37,375 nt of DNA. Source: Planctomycetota bacterium. Lineage in GTDB: Bacteria > Planctomycetota > PLA2 > JAEUHO01. The notes below the pieces were generated by a model. That model searched no databases. It was given only the letters and a program-made list of their open reading frames with translations, and was not told the DNA's origin. Where the stretch lies: contig JASJAY010000056.1 in assembly GCA_030066775.1 (NCBI GenBank), forward strand, positions 1 to 37,375, given 5' to 3'. Shown here in pieces: positions 30,834 through 37,375 of this stretch (its first letter is position 1; the number at the start of each line of letters is the position of its first letter). The translations under genes were made by a program, and so were the position numbers.

Positions 30834-32504
30834 CTAGAACTCCTCGTAGCCGTCGGTTCCCGTGGGCGCGAGCGGCGTCGAGGTCGACGGCCCGGGCGTG
30901 GGGCTCGGGTGCAGGCTCAGCACGGGAGCGCTGGGCCGACCGCTCTGCGGGATCGACGCTTCGCCGTGCTCGACCTTGAATCGGCTGACGAGCGAGAGCA
31001 GCTGCTGGCTGTTGGCCGCCAGCGACTCCGCGCTGCCCGAGAGCTCCTCCGTCTGTGCGGCGTTGCCCTGCGTCACCCGGTCCGCCTGCATGACGGCCGT
31101 GTTGACGTGGTCGACGCCGATCGACTGCTCCTTGCTCGCGGCCGCGATCTCGCCGACGAGGTCCGTGACCCGCTTGACCGAGTCGACGATCGTCTCGAGG
31201 CTCTCGCCGGACTCGTTGACGAGTCGCGAGCCGTTCTCGACCCGCGAGACGCTGTCCTGGATCAGCTCCTTGATCTCCTTGGCGGCGCTCGCACTGCGCT
31301 GCGCGAGGTTGCGGACCTCGGAGGCGACGACCGCGAACCCGCGGCCCTGCTCTCCGGCCCGCGCCGCCTCGACCGCGGCGTTGAGCGCGAGCAGATTCGT
31401 CTGGAACGCGATCTCGTCGATCGTGCCGATGATCTGCGCGATGCGCTGCGAGGCCTCGTTCGCGCCGTCCATGGCCTCGACGGCCTCCGACACGATCCGT
31501 CCGCCGTGCTCGGCGGTCTCGCGCGAGGCCACGGAGACCTCGTTGGCGCGCTGCGCGCCGTCCGCGTTCTGGCGGATGGCCTCGGCCATCTCCTCGAGGC
31601 TGGCGGCGGCCTCCTCGAGACCCGACGCCTGCTCCTGGGAGCCGCTGCTGATGTCCTGGGCAGCCGCCTGGAGCTGTCCCGCCGTGCCGGCGACGTTCAT
31701 CGCCGCGCCGCGCACCTCCGTGAGCGCGTCGCGCATGCTCCCGAGCGCCGCGTTGAGGGCGTTCGCCATCTGCCCGAGCTCGTCCTTGCGATCGAGCTCC
31801 AGAGAGGACGTGAGGTCGCCTGCCGCGACGTCCTCGAGGACGTCCACGCTCTCGCGCAGCGGCACGGAGATCGAGCGGGCAACGATGTATGCCGCACCGA
31901 ACCCGAGGATCACGGCCGCAGCGATGAATAGGAACATGAACCGCTTCGACTGGTCGTGGATCGCGGCGGCCTGTGCGTCTTCGTGCCGCGCACGCTCCAA
32001 GCGGTGGTCGGTCAGCTCATGGGTGAGGCGATCGAGCTTCTCCTCGCTCTGGATCAGCTTCTTCTCGGCCGCTTGCGCGGCCTCGATGTCATTGGCCGCG
32101 ATCTTGTTCAGCACCTCGTCCGCGAGTCCGAGGAAGAGGGGCATCTCGGCGCGCACCTCCTTCTCTTCCTTGTCGGCGGCTTCCGTGCCGTTGCTCTCGG
32201 CGAGCTGCTCGAGCGAGCGCTGGATCCCGCGGGTGTGCTCCGCGATCTTCGTCCGCATCTCGCTGAGGGTCTCCGGATGCGCCAGCGCGTGCTCGACCCG
32301 GTCGAGCACCTTGAGGACACCGATGTCGACCTCCTGCGCCGCTGCGACGCCGAGCACCTCGTGGTGGTACATCGTGTCGGCGATGTCGCGCATGTCGGAC
32401 ACCTCCGTCACGCCGACCAGGCCGACGGCGATGACGATGACGCACATCAGGGCCGCGGCCAGCATGAGCTTGGCCATCACCCGCATGTCGTGGAGTACCT
32501 GCAT
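30834..32504 (-). CDS. Methyl-accepting chemotaxis protein with C-terminal pentapeptide
   Basis: The protein is 556 aa (AGGAGG ahead of the ATG). TM1 lies at about 11-33, a helical periplasmic domain at 34-188 (four-helix-bundle type, no recognisable PAS or Cache), TM2 at 189-210 and HAMP at 211-264. The cytoplasmic signalling coiled coil runs from 270 to 510, with its hairpin tip '[20 protein letters not shown]' at 364-383. A Pro/Ser/Thr-rich flexible linker (about 513-551) leads to the terminal 'GYEEF', which resembles the NWETF tether of E. coli Tar/Tsr that binds CheR and CheB. It lies 9 nt after cheW and 37 nt before cheR::cheD. The ligand is unknown. Confidence 0.95.
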   Translation of the reverse strand: MQVLHDMRVMAKLMLAAALMCVIVIAVGLVGVTEVSDMRDIADTMYHHEVLGVAAAQEVDIGVLKVLDRVEHALAHPETLSEMRTKIAEHTRGIQRSLEQLAESNGTEAADKEEKEVRAEMPLFLGLADEVLNKIAANDIEAAQAAEKKLIQSEEKLDRLTHELTDHRLERARHEDAQAAAIHDQSKRFMFLFIAAAVILGFGAAYIVARSISVPLRESVDVLEDVAAGDLTSSLELDRKDELGQMANALNAALGSMRDALTEVRGAAMNVAGTAGQLQAAAQDISSGSQEQASGLEEAAASLEEMAEAIRQNADGAQRANEVSVASRETAEHGGRIVSEAVEAMDGANEASQRIAQIIGTIDEIAFQTNLLALNAAVEAARAGEQGRGFAVVASEVRNLAQRSASAAKEIKELIQDSVSRVENGSRLVNESGESLETIVDSVKRVTDLVGEIAAASKEQSIGVDHVNTAVMQADRVTQGNAAQTEELSGSAESLAANSQQLLSLVSRFKVEHGEASIPQSGRPSAPVLSLHPSPTPGPSTSTPLAPTGTDGYEEF

Positions 32505-32513
32505 GACTGCCTC

Positions 32514-33005
32514 CTAGGCTGCGCTCGCGGCGTCAGCCAATCCCTCGGATCCGACGATGGCGTCCACGCACAGCGTGAGGACGACGTCGTCGTCGATCGT
32601 GGCCATTCCGGCCAAGTAGCTCTGGTCGATCGTCTCGCCCAGCTCGGGCACCGGACCGATCGCGTCCGATGCGATGTCGAGCACGTCCGCGACGGCGTCG
32701 ACGACGGCGCCTACGACACGGGTCGCCAGCTGGATGAGCACGATGACGGTGAACCGGTCGCGTGCCTTCGTCTCGATGCCGAAGCGCGCGCGCAGGTCCA
32801 TGACGGGGATCACCTGCCCGCGCAGGTTCATGACGCCCAGGACGTAGTCGGCGGCGCCCGGCACCGGGGTCACGTCCGTGTAGCCGCGGATCTCCTTCAC
32901 CGCCTCGACCGGCAGTGCGTACGTGACGTCCTTCAGGGCGAACGTCAGATACTGGCTCGTCTCCGAGGCGGGCGCGGTCGTCGGTACGGAGTCGGGATCG
33001 GACAT
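32514..33005 (-). CDS. cheW: Chemotaxis coupling protein CheW
   Basis: The protein is 163 aa, a single CheW domain at about 17-150: 'QYLTFALKDVTYALPVEAVKEI' in outline, 'YVLGVMNLRGQVIPVMDLRARF' with the conserved Asn-Leu-Arg-Gly turn (60-63), and 'GAVVDAVADVLDI'. It forms the link between MCP tips and the CheA P5 domain. The first 16 residues are Ser/Thr/Pro-rich. The gene begins 9 nt after cheA ends and ends 9 nt before the MCP. Confidence 0.95.
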   Translation of the reverse strand: MSDPDSVPTTAPASETSQYLTFALKDVTYALPVEAVKEIRGYTDVTPVPGAADYVLGVMNLRGQVIPVMDLRARFGIETKARDRFTVIVLIQLATRVVGAVVDAVADVLDIASDAIGPVPELGETIDQSYLAGMATIDDDVVLTLCVDAIVGSEGLADAASAA

Positions 33006-33014
33006 GGTGGCTCC

Positions 33015-35024
33015 TCAGATGCCGCTCGGCGACTCGGACTCGGGTGTGGCCAGCGCCGGCGTGCGTCGCAAGGCGAGGTGGACACGCACCACCCCCGCCA
33101 GGTCGAGAATGAAGGCGATCGACCCGTCGCCCTGGATGCTCCCGCCGAGGATGGCGGGGCTGGTCTTGACGCTCTCGTCGAGGCCCTTGATGACCACGTT
33201 GGTCTGCCCCTCCAGGTCGTCGACGAGCAGACCGAAGCGCTCGCCCTGGACCTCGACCACGACGATGAGCCCCTCCGCGTCGTCGAGCGCGGGCGGATGG
33301 CCCAGCACGTCGCGCATGCGCACCAGGCGCATGACGTCGCCACGGACCGAGACGAGCTCGCCGCGATCGAGCACGGTGGAGAAGTCCTCGCGGGCGGGCT
33401 TGACGACCTCGAGTACCGAGAGCAGCGGCACCACGTAGGTCTGGCGGCCGACCATGAGCGCGAAGCCGTCCAGGATCGCCAGGGTGAGCGGCAGGGTGAC
33501 GCAAACGGTGGTGCCGCGACCGGGCTCCGAGCGCACGTGCAGCGTGCCGCTGAGGTCCTCGATGGCGCTACGCGCCGCGTCCATGCCGACGCCGCGGCCC
33601 GAGACGTCGCTGACGCTCGCGGCCGTGGAGAACCCGGGCTCGAAGATCATCGCGTGCAGCCGGTCGCTGCCGACGGTCTCGTTCGGTCCGACGAGGCCGG
33701 CCGCCCGCGCCTTCTCGAGGATGCGCTGGGTGTCGAGCCCGCGACCGTCGTCGGACAGCTCGATCACGACCGAGCCGTGTTCCTGTCGTGCGGCGAGCTG
33801 GATCGAGCCCGTCGCGGGCTTGCCCGCGGCCTCGCGCGCCTCGGGCGTCTCGAGGCCGTGGTCCATCGCGTTGCGCACGAGATGGGTCAAGGGCCCCGCG
33901 AGGCCCTCGATCACGCCCTTGTCGAGCTCGGTCTCGCCGCCGACGACCTCGAGCTGGACCTGCTTGCCGAGCTCGGCGGCCAGGTCGCGCACGAGACGCG
34001 GGAAGCGGAAGAAGACGGTGGACAGCGGGATCGTCCGCACCGAGAGCGCGCACTGCTGCAGCTCACGCAGGCGCCGCCCCATGCGCTCGATCGACTCGGC
34101 GATCGCTTCGTCCGCCTCGAGCCCGCCGGCGGTCTGCGCCAGGCTCGCCTGCGCGATCACGAGCTCGCCCACGAGGTTGATCATCTCGTCGATGCGCTCG
34201 GTCGCGACGCGCAAGGTGGCCTTCTCGCCGGCGGTGCGGTCGAGACCGGCGCTCTTCTGGATCAGCGCCTCGGCCGTCTCGTCGGCGCTTGACGCGGCCG
34301 GCGCCTTCGCCTCGATGGGTGCGAGGGTGACGTGGCAGGTGTCCTCGACGAACTCGAAGATCTCGCGCACCGCCTCGGGGCCGTCCTCGAGATCGACGAC
34401 ACCGGACCAGGCGAGGTAGCAGCGCTCGGGCTCCAGCGCGTCGAGATCGGGGACACGGCTCACGTCGGCCTCGAGAGACTCGACCTCCGCGACCTCGTAG
34501 AGCTCGCGCAGGAGCGGCAGCGGATCGAGGCCCTCGGTGAGCAGGTTCGGCTCACAGCGGATCTCGAGCGCCATGCGCCCGTCGCCCCTCAGCGTGCCCT
34601 GGTCCTCTCCATGGGACACCTCCGCCGGCGCGTCATCCTGCACGCGTACGTGGGCAGCGAGCTTGTGGACGAGCGGCTCCATGCCGGGCGGGGGTTCCTG
34701 CCCCTCCCGCGCGCGTTGCAGCAGGTCGCCCAGCATGTCGCTCGACGCCAGGAGCAGCTCGATCAGCTCGGCCGAGACGGCGACGCTGCGCTCGCGCATG
34801 TGGTCGAGGAGGTTCTCGAGCACGTGCGTGAACGCCGCCACGTCGTTGACGCCCAGCGTCGAGCTGCAGCCCTTGAGCGAGTGCGCCGCGCGGAACATCT
34901 CCTGGACGGACGCCTTGTCGCTCGGGTCCTTCTCCAGCTGCAGCACGGCCTGCTCGAAGGCCGCGACGTAGTCGCGCGCCTCCTCGAAGAACATGCCGCG
35001 GAACTGGCTGACGTCGATCGGCAC
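33015..35024 (-). CDS. cheA: Chemotaxis histidine kinase CheA
   Basis: The protein is 669 aa from a GTG at 35024, giving VPIDVSQFRGMFFEEAR, a typical CheA N-terminus; GGGGAG lies 12 nt upstream and upstream codons enter cheY. P1/Hpt (1-105) has phosphorylated H48 in 'FRAAHSLKG'. A P2-like CheY/CheB-docking domain lies at about 152-236 and P3 dimerisation at 268-335. The P4 ATP-binding domain (336-512) has N-box 'HLVRNAMDHGLE' (381-392), G1 'DDGRGLD' (425-431) and G2 'GRGVGMD' (476-482). P5/CheW-like is at 514-655. It should pass phosphate to CheY, to the CheB receivers and possibly to the extra CheB receiver. Confidence 0.96.
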   Translation of the reverse strand: MPIDVSQFRGMFFEEARDYVAAFEQAVLQLEKDPSDKASVQEMFRAAHSLKGCSSTLGVNDVAAFTHVLENLLDHMRERSVAVSAELIELLLASSDMLGDLLQRAREGQEPPPGMEPLVHKLAAHVRVQDDAPAEVSHGEDQGTLRGDGRMALEIRCEPNLLTEGLDPLPLLRELYEVAEVESLEADVSRVPDLDALEPERCYLAWSGVVDLEDGPEAVREIFEFVEDTCHVTLAPIEAKAPAASSADETAEALIQKSAGLDRTAGEKATLRVATERIDEMINLVGELVIAQASLAQTAGGLEADEAIAESIERMGRRLRELQQCALSVRTIPLSTVFFRFPRLVRDLAAELGKQVQLEVVGGETELDKGVIEGLAGPLTHLVRNAMDHGLETPEAREAAGKPATGSIQLAARQEHGSVVIELSDDGRGLDTQRILEKARAAGLVGPNETVGSDRLHAMIFEPGFSTAASVSDVSGRGVGMDAARSAIEDLSGTLHVRSEPGRGTTVCVTLPLTLAILDGFALMVGRQTYVVPLLSVLEVVKPAREDFSTVLDRGELVSVRGDVMRLVRMRDVLGHPPALDDAEGLIVVVEVQGERFGLLVDDLEGQTNVVIKGLDESVKTSPAILGGSIQGDGSIAFILDLAGVVRVHLALRRTPALATPESESPSGI

Positions 35025-35041
35025 CTTGGCGCTCGTCTCCC

Positions 35042-35407
35042 CTACGCAACCACGCGGTGGACGACGCGCACGAGGCGCGACGGGTCGAAGGGCTTCACGA
35101 TCCAACCCGTCGCACCCGCCTCCTTGCCCTCGAGCTTGCGGTCGATGCCGCCCTCGGTCGTGAGGATCAGGATCGGCGTGAACCGGTGGACCGGCTGGGA
35201 GCGGACATGTCGGATGAACGTCATGCCGTCCATCACCGGCATGTTGAGGTCGGTGATGATCACGTCGACCTCGCTGCCGTTCAGCTGTTCGAGCGCGTCT
35301 GCGCCGTCGACGCCCTGCATCACCTCGAAGCCCTGCTCCTCGAGCGTGAGCGAGATCATCTGCCGCATGGTGGCGGAGTCGTCCACCACGAGTGCTTTGC
35401 GAGTCAT
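35042..35407 (-). CDS. cheY: Chemotaxis response regulator CheY
   Basis: The protein is 121 aa, a stand-alone receiver: D9/D10, phospho-acceptor D53 ('IITDLNMPVMDG'), T83 and K105 ('VKPFDP'), with W102 where many CheYs have the switch aromatic. Its ATG overlaps the stop of the STAS gene (ATGA, 35404-35407), and its stop is 17 nt before cheA. It should carry CheA's signal to a flagellar motor or to another output; no motor gene is in the window. Confidence 0.95.
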   Translation of the reverse strand: MTRKALVVDDSATMRQMISLTLEEQGFEVMQGVDGADALEQLNGSEVDVIITDLNMPVMDGMTFIRHVRSQPVHRFTPILILTTEGGIDRKLEGKEAGATGWIVKPFDPSRLVRVVHRVVA

Positions 35408-35754
35408 CGGCTGTCCTCCTCCACGGCTCCGGTCGTCGCCGCCTCGACCCCGAGGGGTGCGAGCAACGCGGAGATCGCCAGGAACCGCTGAACGCGTTCC
35501 GGGACGTTCGCCAGCGTGAGCGTTCGCGAGCTGCCGGTGAGCGTTCGACGGAGCGCGAGCAGCACCTGCAGGCCGGCGGTGTCGATGTGCTCGACCCCCC
35601 CGAGATCCACCGTCACGTTGCCGTGCCCGGCCGCCTCCCGGGCGGCCGTGAGCAGCTCATCCGCAACGAGGATCGTGACGTCGCCTTCGAGGGTGAGGAT
35701 GGCCCCCTCCCCCGCACCGCGCGCCACGGTGGCAACGGATCCGTCCTGCCGCAC
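35404..35754 (-). CDS. STAS-domain protein (anti-sigma-factor-antagonist type)
   Basis: The protein is 116 aa from a GTG at 35754, preceded by GGAGG. An in-frame GTG at 35835 would add 27 residues, but those codons (GTT, TTT, GAT, AAA, TGT) are unlike this genome's usage, so I prefer the short form. It is a single STAS domain with 'GNVTVDLGGVEHIDTAGLQVL' in outline; T59, in 'IDTAGL', sits where SpoIIAA-type antagonists are phosphorylated on Ser. No partner kinase is present. STAS genes often sit ahead of cheY-cheA in bacterial chemosensory operons, and the ATGA overlap with cheY argues for a joint role. Confidence 0.85.
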   Translation of the reverse strand: MRQDGSVATVARGAGEGAILTLEGDVTILVADELLTAAREAAGHGNVTVDLGGVEHIDTAGLQVLLALRRTLTGSSRTLTLANVPERVQRFLAISALLAPLGVEAATTGAVEEDSR

Positions 35755-35764
35755 GTGCAGCTCG

Positions 35765-35769
35765 CCTCC
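35765..35769 (-). promoter_or_regulatory. Ribosome binding site deciding the STAS start
   Basis: GGAGG on the minus strand, 10 nt before the GTG at 35754. The longer alternative start at 35835 has no comparable site. Confidence 0.5.
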
Positions 35770-35897
35770 ACAAGTCCGCAGCCCGCTCCCCGCGGCCTGC
35801 ACTGCCGTTTTCGTCGCATCGCGAAACGCAACCACAGCGACGGCCGATCCGATTCACGGGCCGTTCACAGCCGTTAAGGCCAGATGAGCGAGGGGCG

Positions 35898-36395
35898 CTA
35901 GGAGGTCACCCGAACGAGGGTGCGGAAGGCGAGGCGGCCGCCGTCGTGCTCGCGGCGATGGACCTCGCGCCACGCCTCGGCGTCGAGCTCGGGAAAGAAG
36001 GTGTCGCCCTCGACGTCGAGCGCGAGCTCGGTGATCTCGAGGCGCGTCACGCGCGGGAGGGCGAGGGCGTAGATCTGCGCCCCGCCGATGACGAACGGGC
36101 AGGCGTCCTCCGACCAGGCCGCCTCGAGCGCCGCTTCGAGCGTGGGGAACACCTCGCAGCCGGGCGCCTCGTAGTCGGGGTTGCGGGTGACCACGAGGTT
36201 CCGCCGTCCGGGCAGCGCCCGGCCGATGGACGCGTGCGAGACGCGGCCCATCACGATCGCGTGCCCCATGGTGACGCGCTTGAAGTGCCGGAGGTCCTCC
36301 GGTTCCCGCCAGGGCAGCCCGCCGGCCCGGCCGATCACCCGATTCCGGGCGTAGGCGACGATCAGGCCGAGGTGCGGCCCTCGCGGAAGGGCCAC
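35898..36395 (-). CDS. folA: Dihydrofolate reductase
   Basis: The protein is 165 aa from a GTG one base after the thyA stop. DHFR features: 'GLIVAYARNRVIGRAGGLPW' (10-29), the active-site acid D34 in 'EPEDLRHFKRVT', NADPH-binding 'VMGRVSHASIGRALPGR' and 'VTRN', and 'FVIGGAQIYALALP'. The usual GRxTxES element reads GRVSHAS, so the conserved Thr is Ser and the Glu is Ala. It reduces the dihydrofolate produced by ThyA, its partner in the operon. A 62-nt gap then separates folA from the longest possible reading of the STAS gene. Confidence 0.94.
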   Translation of the reverse strand: MALPRGPHLGLIVAYARNRVIGRAGGLPWREPEDLRHFKRVTMGHAIVMGRVSHASIGRALPGRRNLVVTRNPDYEAPGCEVFPTLEAALEAAWSEDACPFVIGGAQIYALALPRVTRLEITELALDVEGDTFFPELDAEAWREVHRREHDGGRLAFRTLVRVTS

Positions 36396-36396
36396 G

Positions 36397-37245
36397 TCAG
36401 ACGGACACCGGGGCGCGGATCAGGGGCGCCGGGTCGTAGCCCTCGAGGGTGAAGTCCTCGTACTTGAAGGCGAAGAGATCCTCGACCTCCGGATTCAGGC
36501 GCATGATCGGCTGCGGCCGCGGCTCGCGCGCGAGCTGCTCCCGGGCCTGCTCGAAGTGGTTCGCGTAGAGGTGCACGTCGCCGAAGGTGTGCACGAACGC
36601 CCCGGGCTTCAGGCCCGTGACCTGGGCGATCATCATGGTCAGCAGGCTGTAGCTGGCGATGTTGAACGGCACCCCGAGGAAGAAGTCGGCCGAGCGCTGG
36701 TAGAGCTGACAGGAGAGCTCGCCGGCGCCCTCGTTCACGTAGAACTGGAACAGGGTGTGGCAGGGCGGCAGCGCCACCTGGTCGGCCTCCTTGGGGTTCC
36801 AGCCGGAGACGAGCATGCGGCGGCACGTGGGATCGGTCCGGATCTGCTCCACGATGCGCTGGATCTGGTCCACGCCGTCGTTCCGGTAGGCACCGGTCTC
36901 GTCTTGGGTGGCGCCGAAGTTGCGCCACTGGTGGCCGTACACCGGCCCGAGATCGCCCGCCTCTCGACCGAAGCGGGCGCACTGCTCCTCCGTCGCCCAC
37001 TCGTTCCAGATGCGCACGCCGTTCTGCTGCAGGTAGTCGACGTGGGTGTCGCCGGAGAGGAACCACAGGAGCTCGTGGATGATCGACTTGAGGTGGACCT
37101 TCTTGGTCGTGAGCAACGGGAAGCTGGTACGCAGGTCGAAGTGCATCTGGCGCCCGAAGAGGCTGCGGGTGCCCGTCCCCGTGCGATCGCCGCCGTCCTG
37201 TCCGGTCTCGAGGATCTCCCGCATCAGGTCGAGGTACTGGCGCAC
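36397..37245 (-). CDS. thyA: Thymidylate synthase
   Basis: The protein is 282 aa from the GTG at 37245, which has AGGAGG eight bases upstream and gives [15 protein letters not shown], aligning with the E. coli N-terminus MKQYLELMQKVLDEG. A GTG at 37269 would add 8 residues without a proper site. Key parts: 'DRTGTGT' for the phosphate loop, '[11 protein letters not shown]', '[10 protein letters not shown]', catalytic C162 in '[13 protein letters not shown]', '[16 protein letters not shown]' and 'HLYANH'. It is longer than E. coli ThyA (264 aa) because of an insert near residues 85-130. It methylates dUMP with methylene-tetrahydrofolate; folA follows immediately. Confidence 0.96.
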   Translation of the reverse strand: MRQYLDLMREILETGQDGGDRTGTGTRSLFGRQMHFDLRTSFPLLTTKKVHLKSIIHELLWFLSGDTHVDYLQQNGVRIWNEWATEEQCARFGREAGDLGPVYGHQWRNFGATQDETGAYRNDGVDQIQRIVEQIRTDPTCRRMLVSGWNPKEADQVALPPCHTLFQFYVNEGAGELSCQLYQRSADFFLGVPFNIASYSLLTMMIAQVTGLKPGAFVHTFGDVHLYANHFEQAREQLAREPRPQPIMRLNPEVEDLFAFKYEDFTLEGYDPAPLIRAPVSV

Positions 37246-37253
37246 GACGTCTG

Positions 37254-37259
37254 CCTCCT
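37254..37259 (-). promoter_or_regulatory. Ribosome binding site deciding the thyA start
   Basis: AGGAGG on the minus strand, 8 nt ahead of the GTG at 37245. It supports that start over the GTG at 37269, which would place this site inside the gene. Confidence 0.65.
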
Positions 37260-37364
37260 GCTCGCTCACGTCCTTTGGCCCCGCGAGTCTACGCCTCCCG
37301 GGTGACGCAGGGCGGTCCGCCCGCGTAGGATCCGGGCACCGGCCGGAGTCCGCAGGCGAGCCCC

Positions 37365-37375
37365 ATGACGACGAT
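37365..37375 (+). CDS. Possible start of a gene running off the right edge
   Basis: An ATG at 37365 (Met-Thr-Thr) follows a purine-rich GGCGAG by 4 nt and is divergent from thyA, with 119 nt between the two starts. Only 11 bases are present, so nothing can be said of the product. Confidence 0.3.

Noticed and set aside
31956-34292. A 778-codon plus-strand frame opposite the MCP, cheW and cheA.
   Set aside because: It is the antisense of motif-confirmed genes, has no ribosome site and no recognisable domain.

Overview
The window is a GC-rich (roughly two thirds G+C by eye), densely packed bacterial chromosome segment. I see no tRNA or rRNA gene, insertion sequence, prophage gene or CRISPR array. 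Secreted lipoproteins with Ig-like and glycine-rich parts, a squalene-cyclase-type repeat protein, a PASTA-repeat secreted protein, a triple-FKBP protein and DapC/DapD-type lysine synthesis together suggest an environmental Gram-negative bacterium. Planctomycetota is my best guess, with Myxococcota or a related phylum as alternatives. This is inference from gene style, not from a marker gene.

Left part (1-13.2 kb): a large Ig-like/glycine-rich lipoprotein and a small exported protein; on the minus strand a three-domain FKBP prolyl isomerase and a receiver-domain protein; then a homocysteine S-methyltransferase-family enzyme, a tautomerase-like protein, the helicase HrpB, a second small lipoprotein, a 785-residue GAF-containing protein, and an HxlR-type regulator with a candidate operator upstream. 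A perfect 12-bp hairpin separates the second lipoprotein from the convergent GAF gene.

Middle part (13.2-27.2 kb): a SEC-C zinc-motif protein; a tightly coupled minus-strand operon (HlyD-type adaptor, secreted QW-repeat protein, TrmH/SpoU RNA methylase, unknown membrane-associated protein); a fused flavin monooxygenase/Old-Yellow-Enzyme reductase resembling 2-aminobenzoyl-CoA or salicylyl-CoA monooxygenase/reductase; a Nudix hydrolase; a plus-strand group of a DUF455 ferritin-like diiron protein, an ATP-grasp protein, DapC and DapD; a four-PASTA secreted protein; and a VOC-family protein.

Right part (27.2-37.3 kb): an uninterrupted minus-strand run, in transcription order thyA, folA, a STAS protein, cheY, cheA, cheW, an MCP, a cheR::cheD fusion, a small protein with a CheZ-like DxxxQ motif, and a cheB with an extra N-terminal receiver domain. 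The four-nucleotide and eight-nucleotide overlaps and short gaps indicate one chemosensory unit. CheA takes signals from the MCP through CheW and phosphorylates CheY and the receivers of CheB. CheR/CheD and CheB adjust the receptor, whose C-terminal GYEEF resembles the enterobacterial CheR/CheB tether. No CheC, CheX or canonical CheZ is visible, so the small DxxxQ protein is the natural phosphatase candidate. This compacted, fusion-rich chemosensory cluster is the most interesting part of the window. The coupled DUF455/ATP-grasp pair is second.
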